This document shows, piece by piece, positions 1-8,676 of a stretch of DNA of 18,052 nt. A program made the translations under genes and the position numbers. The stretch's first letter is position 1; each line of letters starts with the position of its first letter. The notes beneath the pieces are model-generated. The model had not been told where the DNA came from. It saw only the letters and a program-made list of their open reading frames with translations, and did no database searches. The stretch is taken from contig JBAVAR010000093.1 in assembly GCA_049585815.1 (NCBI GenBank), positions 1 to 18,052 of the forward strand, in the 5' to 3' direction. The stretch comes from DATLSM01 sp049585815 (GTDB lineage Bacteria; Actinomycetota; Thermoleophilia; Solirubrobacterales; 70-9).

Positions 1-42
1 TCGCCGTCCCCTGGTGGGAGGGACGGGAGTTGAGCTTCAGCT

Positions 43-387
43 TCAAGCCCGCCTGACCCTGCCCGCCGGCGATCTTGGCGCGCTCGGAAAGTAGGGTCGA
101 TTGAGCGCACCGGAAATCGAGGTTAGCCGTCCCTCCTGCCCCTCGAAACGTCGCAGATGGCTGACAAGGCTGCCCAGGAACCAGACGAAGAAGAGGAAGC
201 CGAAGCTCGCGATGAACAACCCCACTTGGAGATCGTGACGGTTGTGGACGTAGAACTGCTGGATGCTCGCCGCGGAGGAGTTAAAGGCGGGTCCCTTTGG
301 CACGACCGCGAATAACCCGATCACGATCAGCGCCACGAATATGATCCCGGTCGCGGCTCCCATCCGCCTCGCCTGAGCGTCACTCAT
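43..387 (-). CDS. Small membrane protein, probably C-terminally truncated
   Basis: The predicted product is 114 residues. Two hydrophobic segments are visible, at about residues 11-30 (beginning AATGIIFVALIVIGLF) and 55-75 (GLFIASFGFLFFVWFLG), followed by a basic stretch, SHLRR. The start is supported by a strong Shine-Dalgarno, GGAGGT, 4 nt before the ATG. I do not recognise a named family. The N-terminal half looks like actinobacterial integral membrane proteins that usually continue with further helices. After about residue 92 (GRLTSIS) the sequence becomes Pro/Arg-rich and low in hydrophobicity before the stop, so the rest of the protein may be lost by a frameshift or a recombination junction. 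Function unknown. Confidence 0.6.
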   Translation of the reverse strand: MSDAQARRMGAATGIIFVALIVIGLFAVVPKGPAFNSSAASIQQFYVHNRHDLQVGLFIASFGFLFFVWFLGSLVSHLRRFEGQEGRLTSISGALNRPYFPSAPRSPAGRVRRA

Positions 388-391
388 CTGT

Positions 392-397
392 ACCTCC
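392..397 (-). promoter_or_regulatory. Ribosome binding site (GGAGGT)
   Basis: On the minus strand GGAGGT lies 4 nt before the ATG of the membrane-protein gene ending at 43. It is one of the few classical Shine-Dalgarno sites in the window; most other genes here lack one. Confidence 0.65.
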
Positions 398-738
398 GCT
401 GTCGGGCGCCATCCTTGCGAGCGGCGCGACTTTAGGACTTGATGGCGATCCTCGCACTGCTAAAGGAGACAAGTCAATCCCGACGGCATGGCGTCTGGTG
501 TCGCCCAGGAGACGCACGACTGCCACCGGCCGCGCTCTGTGCACCTACAGTGAGCTCTCCCTATGAAGCACGCCGATGCCGAGTCAAAGAATGTCCGCCA
601 ACCCGCATCCAGGCGGAATGAAGCACCTGCCCGCGCCGATCCTCCGAGCCGTCAGAATGCCCGTGGCTTGCCGTCATTGATGCCAGCTGGGCAGTGGTGT
701 CCAGTCGGGGGAGAGGTTCCTGGGTTGCCGCCGTGAAG
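398..738. other. Intergenic stretch, no gene recognised
   Basis: Neither strand gives a convincing protein: the open frames are short, rich in Arg/Pro/Cys and have no recognisable motif. No tRNA T-arm signature was found. On the minus strand TAAAGT (429-434) could be a -10 box for the gene ending at 43. I see nothing else I can support. Confidence 0.4.
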
Positions 739-739
739 G

Positions 740-769
740 TTGACGCCAGTCAACTGCTGTAGCTACACT
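740..769 (+). promoter_or_regulatory. Candidate sigma70-type promoter overlapping an inverted repeat
   Basis: TTGACG at 740-745 and TACACT at 764-769 are separated by 18 nt, close to the vegetative consensus. The -35 box lies in a perfect inverted repeat, GTTGAC-gcca-GTCAAC (739-754), which could be an operator. No credible protein follows on the plus strand. The nearest downstream structure is the GCCGCC-TTCG-GGCGGC hairpin at 811-826, so any transcript would be a short RNA of about 60 nt, or would run antisense into the NYN gene end. Confidence 0.4.
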
Positions 770-810
770 GCCGATATCCCCCTAGCTCGCTTCGGCGGCT
801 GGGATGCGGG

Positions 811-826
811 GCCGCCTTCGGGCGGC
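811..826. terminator. UUCG-loop hairpin, possible terminator
   Basis: GCCGCC-TTCG-GGCGGC is a perfect 6-bp stem with a TTCG tetraloop, followed on the plus strand by a moderately T-rich tail (TCTTGCGCTTT). It lies 22 nt past the stop of the minus-strand NYN gene and about 42 nt past the plus-strand promoter candidate, so it could end either transcript. There is no clean U-tract on either strand. Confidence 0.4.
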
Positions 827-847
827 TCTTGCGCTTTCCGGGGGCCT

Positions 848-1501
848 TTACCAGCCTTTCGGCTTGTGGATCATGGCGTCCGCGTCCTTGAGGTTCGACC
901 GCAACTGGGAAGCTGCCAGAGCCGCGGGGCGGATTGGCTTGTAGAACGAGCCCTTGGGTAGCTGCCTCGGAGAAAGCGCCCAACTCCGATTCTTGTGGGG
1001 GTTGAGTACCCCTACCGGCGCACCGAGGTCATCCCGGACGAACTCGACCGGCGTTTTCAGATCGCTGTCGTTGGAAATCACGACAGCAATGTCGTAGCGC
1101 GCCCGGAAGCCGTCGATTAACAGATAGCTTGCCAGGTTGACATCGGAGCCCTTCTCCTCGGTATTCCAGACGAGCCGATTGGGCGAGCCGCCCTGCGGCG
1201 TCCGCGCAAAGCGGCGGTTGACCTTGCGCGTCAGGAAGTCCCGAAGTGGATGCTCAAGCCGGGGATCATCGCCAGCGCGCGCAGATATGCCTGTTGTCGT
1301 TGAGCCTGCTGCGGATTACCGGGCCCTTGGCTGCACCTTAGCGGTGAAGTACCGGATCCCGACGATGTCATGGCTCGGCTTCAGCAGGTGGTGGCTGAGC
1401 GCGGCCAGGTCAAGCCAACGGTTTGGTCCGTCCTTGAGTGCGCCATAGTGGAGGTTGAACCCGTCCACATAGACGATCGTTCGCTGTTTGTCGCCGACCA
1501 C
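848..1501 (-). pseudogene. NYN-domain (PIN-like) nuclease-fold protein, two frameshifts
   Basis: The N-terminal part reads MVGDKQRTIVYVDGFNLHYG, the typical NYN start in which the Asp of VDGFN is the first metal ligand. The C-terminal part (848 to about 1235) contains EEKGSDVNLASYL and VVISNDSDLKTPV, which carry the other acidic residues, and ends in HKPKGW. The original frame hits TAA at 1316-1318. Between about 1240 and 1320 the coding sense continues in another frame (PQQAQRQQAYLRALAMIPGL) and then returns to the first frame. Two compensating indels therefore interrupt an otherwise full-length gene of about 217 residues. NYN proteins are predicted RNA-processing nucleases. The GTG start has TACGGT 7 nt upstream and no Shine-Dalgarno, as in other genes here. 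The breaks may be real decay or assembly errors. Confidence 0.8.
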
Positions 1502-1508
1502 CGCAGGG

Positions 1509-1514
1509 ACCGTA
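1509..1514 (-). promoter_or_regulatory. Putative leaderless -10 box (TACGGT) of the NYN gene
   Basis: TACGGT on the minus strand sits 7 nt before the GTG at 1501. With transcription starting about 7 nt after the hexamer, the start codon would be the 5' end of the mRNA. No clear -35 was found. Confidence 0.4.
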
Positions 1515-1655
1515 CTGGGTTACCCTGCAACCACTGCACAAGGGAAGTCAGGTTCCGATTCGCTCCGCAGGAACCAGTCGTCAGCCTTCCGATTTGATAA
1601 GTCGTTCTTCTCGATCCTCAGGCAGCCGGTTGCTTCGATCCGAAATTCCTGGCAC

Positions 1656-2168
1656 TCAATCGTCCTCCTGAACCGAGTGAGCGGCTGCCGCGGCGGCCTG
1701 CTTTGAGATCCCGCCAGCCCACCGGAACGAGATTGACGCGATCACGCTCGCGGCGGCGAGGATCGGTAGGCCGACCAACGCAACTTCTACCCACCAGTGC
1801 TCGGTCCCGGAGGCATGGTGATGGTTTAGCGCGTGAACTGCGCTGATCTCGCCCATAACGAACAGAATCAGTGCTGCCGTAACCGGCAGGATCAACAGAT
1901 CGTGAAACCGAAGGACACCCCCGACGGCGAACACCGAAGGCTCCGGCACGGCTGCCTGCCTCATCTCGGCCCGCCCCGCCTCTCGCATCGCCTTCCGAGC
2001 CAGTCGTAGACGTATGCGAGCCAGTTGACGAGTCCGGAGAGTCTTCGCCCAGATGGCCTAGCGGACGAGGATCCCCTCGGGAATCAGCAGTGCGATGAAG
2101 AGGACAGGGATGACCGTTGCGCCGACCACGTAGAGGCCGGAGTCGAAAGCGGCGGTTGCGGTCTGCAC
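1656..2168 (-). pseudogene. Three-helix membrane protein with an in-frame TAG
   Basis: From a GTG at 2168 the frame reads MQTATAAFDSGLYVVGATV and continues through a first hydrophobic helix (PVLFIALLIPEGILV), then meets TAG at 2058-2060 (codon 37). The same frame then stays open to 1656: a basic helix (AKTLRTRQLARIRLRLARKA), a second membrane helix (LLILPVTAALILFVMGEI), a His-rich loop (HALNHHHASG) and a third (VEVALVGLPILAAASVIAS). Reading TAG as TGG would give GILVRWAIWAK and an unbroken protein of 170 residues. An ATG at 1988 could still produce a 110-residue, two-helix fragment. The GTG start is supported by TACCGT 7 nt upstream. Function unknown. Confidence 0.6.
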
Positions 2169-2175
2169 GCCGCCG

Positions 2176-2181
2176 ACGGTA
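2176..2181 (-). promoter_or_regulatory. Putative leaderless -10 box (TACCGT)
   Basis: TACCGT on the minus strand, 7 nt before the GTG at 2168. It supports placing the start of the membrane-protein gene upstream of the TAG codon. Confidence 0.35.
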
Positions 2182-2453
2182 GGTGGATTGACGGACGGAG
2201 GCAGGGTTGCACGCGCTCGCGCCGTTGCGAGCCGACGCGCATCGCGCCTGCGCTTCCCTGCGCAAGAAGCGAAACCCCGCTCTCACGGTTTCTTGCGACA
2301 GGCGGTGGACGGCATACCGGGCCGCTGGCCTGGGAGCTGCTGAAGGGTGGGCCGGACGTCCCACACCGTTGACAAGGGGACGACGTCGCGAGAGAGTCGC
2401 CGCTGCAGATCGAATGTGAGCGCAGCCGAAAGTGTTTAGAGATCGAAGTCACG

Positions 2454-4028
2454 ATGAGTGAGACTCTCAGCGCCACGTTGGAGCGCCCGCTGAGGCTGTT
2501 CGCTAACTGCGAGGCGGTCATAGACGGTGATCAGCGCTGGACCTACCGCGAGCTTGGCCGACGCGTCGCCGCATTTGATTCGGCGCTCACAGAGCTCGGG
2601 CTTGCTGCAGGAGACGTCGTAGGCGTCCTCGGATTGAACTCCGCCGCACACCTTGTCGCCTGGCTGGCGATCCCGCGCAGCGGGCGCGTTCTCAACGACC
2701 TGAACGTCCGTCTCGCCCCGGCGGAGCTCACCTTCATCCTCAACGATTGCTCTGCGCGTGTTTTGCTTGTCGACGATGCCTTCCTCGAGGTCAGCCGTGA
2801 GCTGGCGGAGAGCTGCGCAACGGTTGAGCACCTGATCTACATCGGGGCGGGTGCGACACCCGATGGCTGCCTCTCGTTTGTCGAGATGACAGCGGGGGAG
2901 GGAGCTCCAGCAGCTTCGGTAGACCCAGAAGACGTCGCCGGAATCTTCTACACCGGCGGCACCACCGGTCTGCCCAAGGGCGCGATGCTCACCCACCGAA
3001 ATCTGATCGCCAACGCCAGGCACTTTCTGATCGCCCTGCCCTACTCCGATCACGACACATACCTACATGCGGCACCGATGTTCCACCTCGCCGATGGATC
3101 ATCCACCCATGCGCTGACCTGGGTCGGCGGCCGCCACGTGATGATCCCCGCGTTTGATCCCGAGCTGTGGCTGCGTACCGTCGCCGCAGAGCGGGTAACC
3201 CGTGGCACGCTTGTGCCGAGCATGATCAACATGGTGATCAATCACCCTGCCCTTGCAGAACATGACCTCTCCTGCCTGCGCAGTATCTATTACGGCGGCT
3301 CGCCGATGCCCGGTGAGCTGCTGCGCCGGGCGATGGAGGTGTTTGACTGTGAATGGGGGCAGCTCTACGGGATGACCGAGGCGGCGCCGGTGGTCACCCT
3401 GCTGAGCGCCGAGGACCACCGCCGTGGCAGTTCTGGCGAGGAGCCCTTCAGATCCCGCCTGCACTCTGCCGGGCGTCCGGTGGTTGGCGTGGAGGCACAG
3501 GTGCGCCGCGCCGATGGCGCTCCAGCGGAGGCTGGAGAGGCCGGCGAGGTATGGGTGCGCGGCCCAAACATCATGAAGGGCTACTGGAACCGGGAGGAGG
3601 AGACCAAGGCGGTGCTCGATGCCGATGGCTGGTATCACTCAGGCGACGCCGCCTACTCCGACGCCGAGGGTTACCTGTTCATTGTCGATCGCCTCAAGGA
3701 CATGATCGTCTCTGGCGGTGAGAACGTCTACTGCACCGAGGTCGAGAACGCGATCTATCGCCACCCCGCGGTGCTTGAGTGCGCCGTGTTCGGCGTCCCC
3801 GATGAGAGGTGGGGAGAGCGCGTTCATGCAGCGATCGTGCTGAGGCCCGGCGCGAGCGTCGAGGAGGATGCGATTACCGAGCACTGCCGCGCGCTGATCG
3901 CCGGCTACAAGCTGCCGCGCTCGTTTGACTTCGGCACCGAGCCGCTGCCGAAGTCCGGCGCCGGCAAGATCCTCAAGCGCGAGCTGCGCGGGCCCTACTG
4001 GGTCGGACAGGAGAGACAGGTCTCCTGA
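2454..4028 (+). CDS. AMP-dependent fatty-acid/acyl-CoA synthetase
   Basis: This 524-residue class I adenylate-forming enzyme activates a carboxylic acid, probably a medium- or long-chain fatty acid, to acyl-AMP and then to acyl-CoA in the cytosol. The core motifs are all present: the P-loop-like YTGGTTGLPKG at 166-176, YGMTEAAP at 305-312, the ATP-binding region YHSGDAA at 394-400, RLKDMIVSGGENVY at 413-426 (hinge Lys/Asp), and the C-terminal PKSGAGKILKREL at 499-511 with the catalytic Lys. Length and motif spacing are normal, so it should be active. The start ATG has only a weak purine stretch upstream. It stands alone on the plus strand and converges, with a 41-nt gap, on the SCP2-domain end of the cyclase/AAA gene. 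Exact chain-length specificity cannot be read from the sequence. Confidence 0.93.
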   Translation: MSETLSATLERPLRLFANCEAVIDGDQRWTYRELGRRVAAFDSALTELGLAAGDVVGVLGLNSAAHLVAWLAIPRSGRVLNDLNVRLAPAELTFILNDCSARVLLVDDAFLEVSRELAESCATVEHLIYIGAGATPDGCLSFVEMTAGEGAPAASVDPEDVAGIFYTGGTTGLPKGAMLTHRNLIANARHFLIALPYSDHDTYLHAAPMFHLADGSSTHALTWVGGRHVMIPAFDPELWLRTVAAERVTRGTLVPSMINMVINHPALAEHDLSCLRSIYYGGSPMPGELLRRAMEVFDCEWGQLYGMTEAAPVVTLLSAEDHRRGSSGEEPFRSRLHSAGRPVVGVEAQVRRADGAPAEAGEAGEVWVRGPNIMKGYWNREEETKAVLDADGWYHSGDAAYSDAEGYLFIVDRLKDMIVSGGENVYCTEVENAIYRHPAVLECAVFGVPDERWGERVHAAIVLRPGASVEEDAITEHCRALIAGYKLPRSFDFGTEPLPKSGAGKILKRELRGPYWVGQERQVS

Positions 4029-4069
4029 CACGGTTTGCGCGTCTGCCACCTGTCGACATTCCTACGCCC

Positions 4070-7000
4070 TCACCGAGCGCCGAACATCGCCTGAAGGCGA
4101 GCGCCGAGGATCACGTCGCCCTCGACGCTGCAGCGACCGGCGACCATCGCGGTCAGCGGATCCTGGGTTCCGGCGAGCACCCGCACCCACTCAGCGAGAC
4201 CGAAGTGGACCGTTACCGCGGCGTCCAATGGGGCCGGCTCGCGCAGACGCGCGCGCCCCGACTGAGAGTCGACCTCGATCGCCCAGCGCCAGGGAGCATC
4301 GGGCGGCGGCTCGATCGAGAAGGGCTCAAGCTCATAGGCGATCAGCCCGCTGAAACCAGCCGCCATCGCCGGTTGAAATCCGCGCGCGATTCCCTTCAGC
4401 AGTGCCCGCTGGCGGCGGGGCTCGATGAAACGCCGCTCAACCTCGGCGTCATCGAGACCGCGGACCGTCGCCGCCAGCGCCCGGCGCCCACCCCGCGACG
4501 CCAGTGCTCTGATCGGACGGGCCCGCTCTGCTGAGAGGGCAGCGACCGCTGGCTCGGAGCCCTCGATTTCGGCTCGCACCTCAGCGACACCATCGCTGAT
4601 CGCCCCGACGCCGTAGCGCTGGGCGATCGACTCCCCTTCAACGAGCACCGCCAGCGCTTCCTCGGAGTCACCGCTGCGCTGCAGCGCCCTCGCCAGGTTA
4701 ACCCGGGCTTGGGTCGCCTGAAACACCATCTGGAAGGCATCGGCCCTGGCCACTGCCTCACGCAGCTCCTCAGCCGCTGCCTCAGGACGGCCCGCCAGCA
4801 GTTCCAGGCGACCGATTGTCGCCTCCGGTAGGTAGCTGAAGCAGATCGCGGGCGGTCCCACGACAACGCGGGAGCGCAGCGGCTCGATTAGCGCCCGCAA
4901 GCGCTCTCCGGTCTCGACGTCACCGACCAGACACGCCGTATGGGCAAGCGCGCACAGAGCGACCGGCAGATGCCCATCCGGGCGCCGAAGCGGCTCCAGG
5001 TCTTCGCTGAGCAGCGCCCGCATCCGCTTGCGCGCCTCCTCGAGGTCGCCCTCCTCCGCGGTGACGAGCGCTGCGAAGGAGGAGATCAGCCCTCGCGGCA
5101 GCGCCTCCTCCATCGCCTCCCAAACGAGGCGGCTGGTGCTCCCCTCGCCGTCGTAGACGAGTTCCGCGGTCGCCAGCAGGGCGAGCTCGACGATCATCTG
5201 AATGTCGGGGCGCAGCCGCCGCATCACCGATCCGGCTCGCCGCACCAGCGCTTCTCCCCCGGCCCGATCGCCGCGATCGAGAAGACGCATGCCACGGTTG
5301 AGGTCCACCTCCCAGCTGAAACGGGGACTGCCGAGGCGCGCCGCTATCTCCGCTAGGCGCTCGATCGCCTCCTCGCACTCTGGAATGCGCGCCGAGATGT
5401 AGTGGATCGCAGCCGTCCACTGGATCACTCGGAAAACCAGGTCTTCGCGGTCGCAATCGCTTGCCAACTCAGCCAGGATCAGGGCCTCCTTCTCGAGCAT
5501 CTCGAAGACCTCGAGTGGCTCGCTGTAGCGAGCAAACCGCGCGACAAGGCTCGTGAAGCGAGCCAGGATCTGCGCCTCGCTATCGCCAAGGCGACCGGCA
5601 AGCTCGGCGGCCCGCAGGGCCAGGGCGGCGACGCTGGCATGGTCGACGCTGAACACCTCCAGGTAGGCGAGACGAAAGACCATCCGCAGGGCCAGGCGCG
5701 GCTCGCTCTCGCCGAGGGCCTCAAGGCCCTCGCGCAGCAAGGCCACCGAGTCGGGGTCATCGGTGCCGGCCTCCCAGCCGAAGCCGATGTCCCCGCCGGC
5801 AAAGCCGAGGGCCGCACGGGCGAGCGTGCCGGCGTCTCCCGTCGCCCGCGCTGCCTTCACCGCATCGCGAAAGGCCTGACGCGCGCGCAGCAGATCGGCG
5901 CTGAGCAGTCTCTGCTCGCCAAGCTCCAGCAGTACCGGCGCCCGCGTGGGCAGGTCATCCTCGTCCAGCAGCGACAGGACGGTTTGCGTGTGGACCGCAG
6001 CCTGCTCGTGATCGTGGGCAGCGGCGGCGGCCCTGGCTGCGGCGCGGTAAGCGGCAATCGCCGGCTCGGCGCCGGCAAGGCCCACCGAGAGCCCGTAGTG
6101 GCGGGCCAACTCGGCAGGCTCTGCGTCCGGATCGCTCTCCAACGCGCGCGCGATCGAGAGGTGAAGGCGGGCACGGGCCGCGTCGCTGGTGGTGGCGATC
6201 AGCGCCTCGCGAACGAGGGCGTGGGGGAAGGCGACCGTCGGCTCCGTGGCGATCTGGTCATCGACCAGGCGCTCTGAGAGCGCCTCCTGCACCGCGCGCT
6301 CAGCAGCGGCCGGGTCAAGCCCGGCCGCTTTTGCCGCGAGGTCGACGGGCGCCGATGGGCCGATCGCCGCGATCGCGCACAACAGCTGCTCGGTCTCTGG
6401 TTCAAGGCGCCCGAGCCGCTCCTCGACGAGGTCGCTGAGAACCTCTGGCACCGGTGCCGACTCCAGCGCCTCTGCCTCTCGCAGCGCACCCTGCTGGTCA
6501 AGGTCGCGCGCCAGTTCCCCCGCGAAGAACGGATTTCCGGCGGTCCTCGCCTGCAGACCTTCCGCGAGCTGCGGCGTTATCGCCCTGCCCACCTTTGCCC
6601 CGACCAGCTCCGCCAGTCCGGCGGCATCGAGGCCGCCGAGGCGCAGCTCGCTGAGGTCCCCGGTGCGGCGCAGGTCGGCTAGGGCGAGGGAGGCCGGGTG
6701 ACGCCGCCCCATCTCGCGATCCCGCGCGGTGACCATCACCACCATCCGGTTGCCGGGGGCGCGTTCGAGCAGGCGCTCGAGAGCCTGTGCCGAAGCGGCA
6801 TCACACCAGTGGGCGTCATCGAGGACGATGTGTAGGGGCGCCCCGTCGGCGGCCCGGGCGAGAACCGAGCCGATGCCCTGCAACAGGCGGTAGCGGGCGC
6901 CCTCGGCTGCGATCACTTCGTCGGCACCGGCGCTGCCGGGGAGCTTTCTATGCTCGCTGAGCTCCGGTACCAGCGCCCCGAGCTCTGCTCCCGCCGCCTC

Positions 7001-7924
7001 AGCCAACCCCGCCCGCCAGGCATCATCGCCCGCTAGCGCCAGCTCGCCGATCGCCCGCACCCAGGGCTCGAAGGAGATCGTAGGCTCGGGAGGGCAGCGG
7101 GCCATCACCACCAGGGCACCTTTGGCGTGGGCCTCTGCGGCGGCGGCCGCGGCGTGGCGGGTCTTGCCGATCCCCGGTTCGCCGAGGATCAACACAGCAT
7201 GGCGGCCAGGGCGTGGTTCGGTCGCCTCGCGCAACATCGAGATCGCATCATCGCGACCGATCAGCGGCTCGTCCGCGTAGGCGGCCAGCAGCTGCGGCAA
7301 CGGGGTGCTGCCAGCGCGACCGAGTCCCTCCTCAACTGGTTTCTCGTCTTCCGCTGCCTTGACGCTCGTCGGCTCCTCACTCTTTTTTGCAAACTCACGC
7401 CAGCGCAGTCTCGAAGCACGCACCGGCGTCGGGACACCCTTCAGTTCGTACTCATTCACCTCCTCCAGCTCCAGCCCGTCGCGGGAAGCGACAAGCGCCG
7501 CCACCAGGTCCTGGACAAGCACCTCCCCGGCCCCGGCTGCCGAGGAAAGCCGGCTCGCTATCACCACCGCCATCCCGTGCAGGTCATCGCCGTCCGCGAT
7601 TGGCTCACCCGCCGCGACTCCCACCCGAGCGGCGATTCCGATCCCGCCGTTTGCGCCATCAAGGCGCTCGACCGCGATCTGGATCGCCGCTGCCGCACGG
7701 AGGGCCCCCAGGGCGCTCTCGAAGCTCGCCATCGCTCCGTCGCCGAGAGTCTTGATCACCCGGCCTCCTGCATTGGCGACCGCAGCCGCTACATCGTCCA
7801 CGTGGGCGCGGCGAATGCGATCCATTCGATCGTCACCCAGCTGCGCAAGCAGCGCGGTGGAATCAACCAGGTCGCTGAAGAGGAGGATTGCAACTCCGCC
7901 CATGCGGGCATCTTCTCGCACCAC
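4070..7924 (-). CDS. Class III cyclase-homology / AAA ATPase / TPR / SCP2 regulator
   Basis: The product is up to 1284 residues. Residues 11-175 form a cyclase homology domain: FSDLVDST with metal Asp18, and IKTLGDGAMA with Lys58 and Asp62. The usual VN of the transition-state Asn is VV (residues 120-121), although Arg125 is kept, so cyclase activity is doubtful. Residues about 209-470 are an AAA/STAND ATPase with Walker A GEPGIGKT (248-255) and Walker B LHIVLDD (364-370). A long Ala-rich helical, TPR-like region fills about 500-1150. The last 110 residues match the SCP2 sterol/lipid-carrier fold (ending EGDVILGARLQAMFG). It is probably a cytosolic signalling protein that couples nucleotide and lipid binding. 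The GTG at 7924 gives the longest frame; the ATG at 7903, which begins MGGVAILLFSD, fits the domain better. It lies 72 nt downstream of the first NERD gene and is probably co-transcribed with it. Confidence 0.88.
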   Translation of the reverse strand: MVREDARMGGVAILLFSDLVDSTALLAQLGDDRMDRIRRAHVDDVAAAVANAGGRVIKTLGDGAMASFESALGALRAAAAIQIAVERLDGANGGIGIAARVGVAAGEPIADGDDLHGMAVVIASRLSSAAGAGEVLVQDLVAALVASRDGLELEEVNEYELKGVPTPVRASRLRWREFAKKSEEPTSVKAAEDEKPVEEGLGRAGSTPLPQLLAAYADEPLIGRDDAISMLREATEPRPGRHAVLILGEPGIGKTRHAAAAAAEAHAKGALVVMARCPPEPTISFEPWVRAIGELALAGDDAWRAGLAEAAGAELGALVPELSEHRKLPGSAGADEVIAAEGARYRLLQGIGSVLARAADGAPLHIVLDDAHWCDAASAQALERLLERAPGNRMVVMVTARDREMGRRHPASLALADLRRTGDLSELRLGGLDAAGLAELVGAKVGRAITPQLAEGLQARTAGNPFFAGELARDLDQQGALREAEALESAPVPEVLSDLVEERLGRLEPETEQLLCAIAAIGPSAPVDLAAKAAGLDPAAAERAVQEALSERLVDDQIATEPTVAFPHALVREALIATTSDAARARLHLSIARALESDPDAEPAELARHYGLSVGLAGAEPAIAAYRAAARAAAAAHDHEQAAVHTQTVLSLLDEDDLPTRAPVLLELGEQRLLSADLLRARQAFRDAVKAARATGDAGTLARAALGFAGGDIGFGWEAGTDDPDSVALLREGLEALGESEPRLALRMVFRLAYLEVFSVDHASVAALALRAAELAGRLGDSEAQILARFTSLVARFARYSEPLEVFEMLEKEALILAELASDCDREDLVFRVIQWTAAIHYISARIPECEEAIERLAEIAARLGSPRFSWEVDLNRGMRLLDRGDRAGGEALVRRAGSVMRRLRPDIQMIVELALLATAELVYDGEGSTSRLVWEAMEEALPRGLISSFAALVTAEEGDLEEARKRMRALLSEDLEPLRRPDGHLPVALCALAHTACLVGDVETGERLRALIEPLRSRVVVGPPAICFSYLPEATIGRLELLAGRPEAAAEELREAVARADAFQMVFQATQARVNLARALQRSGDSEEALAVLVEGESIAQRYGVGAISDGVAEVRAEIEGSEPAVAALSAERARPIRALASRGGRRALAATVRGLDDAEVERRFIEPRRQRALLKGIARGFQPAMAAGFSGLIAYELEPFSIEPPPDAPWRWAIEVDSQSGRARLREPAPLDAAVTVHFGLAEWVRVLAGTQDPLTAMVAGRCSVEGDVILGARLQAMFGAR

Positions 7925-7996
7925 CGCCAGCAGGAGACGATTGCTCCCTCAACATTCGATTTGGAGATCTGGGGACTTACAAAGCGAGTGCCGCCC

Positions 7997-8665
7997 TCAT
8001 CCAACCGCCCCAACCAACCTCCCATGCAGCGCCCGCGCCTCCTCCACCGACATCACCGGCCGCCTCCGCTCCAGGTACCAGGCCAGCATCCGCGCCGGCA
8101 GCACCGTCACTCCCTCGCGCCGCGCCGGCACCGACCCGACCAGCCAAGCCTCGCTGAAGATCAAGAGCGCCTGCACCTCCATCCCGGTGATTCGCTCGAT
8201 CAGCTTTCGCTCCGCGTAGGCCTGCTTCAGCATCCGCGACTCGATTCGGTCGATCCTGATCCTTCCCCGATTGGCTTTTGTCTCGATCGTGAAGATCCCC
8301 CCCGGTCCGACCACGACGTGATCGACGTTGCCGCGCCCGGATATGGCGACATCGTGGATCGCCATCCAGCCTTCGCCGGCAAGCCCGTCCAGCACCGCCC
8401 CGACGCTCTCCTCGCCTTCCGCTCCCCGCAGCCGGCGATCAAATTTGGGCTCAGACACGCGATTTGCGATGACCATCGCCCCGATCACCGCCAGCTCGAC
8501 CCCGATCAGGGCCGCGCCGCGCAGCCCAAGCAGCGGACCAGCGCTCAGCAGGATCAACAGCAATAGCCCGAACACCACCAACATGCGCGTCGCCAGCTCG
8601 TGAGCGTGCGAACGGGCATGCTGACCGGCCGCCCGCGGCTCGGTATTCAGCGATTCGATCTCCAT
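7997..8665 (-). CDS. NERD-domain membrane protein, copy 1
   Basis: The 222-residue protein has two N-terminal membrane helices (about 27-50 and 52-68) and then a nuclease-related domain, NERD. The core runs from GAEGEESVGAVL (81-92) through GNVDHVVVGPGGIFTIETK (112-130). Glu85, Asp115, Glu128 and Lys130 match the restriction-endonuclease-like acidic/Lys set, and the domain would face the cytoplasm. NERD proteins are predicted nucleic-acid processing enzymes; the substrate is unknown. Starting at the ATG at 8665, it precedes the cyclase/AAA gene on the same strand. A paralogue lies at 12645-13313 with a 149-nt core differing at only two positions. The upstream AGGACTCATG-N12-CAAGCCGA is also shared with that copy. 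Confidence 0.88.
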   Translation of the reverse strand: MEIESLNTEPRAAGQHARSHAHELATRMLVVFGLLLLILLSAGPLLGLRGAALIGVELAVIGAMVIANRVSEPKFDRRLRGAEGEESVGAVLDGLAGEGWMAIHDVAISGRGNVDHVVVGPGGIFTIETKANRGRIRIDRIESRMLKQAYAERKLIERITGMEVQALLIFSEAWLVGSVPARREGVTVLPARMLAWYLERRRPVMSVEEARALHGRLVGAVG

Positions 8666-8676
8666 CGATCACCTAA

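Noticed and set aside
5402..6277. A 291-codon plus-strand frame
   Set aside because: Antisense to the helical TPR-like region of the large regulator; no recognisable domain.
7127..8566. Plus-strand open frames of about 300-480 codons
   Set aside because: They run antisense to the cyclase/AAA and NERD genes, both with clear motifs. They are rich in His/Arg/Pro, as expected for shadows in high-GC DNA.
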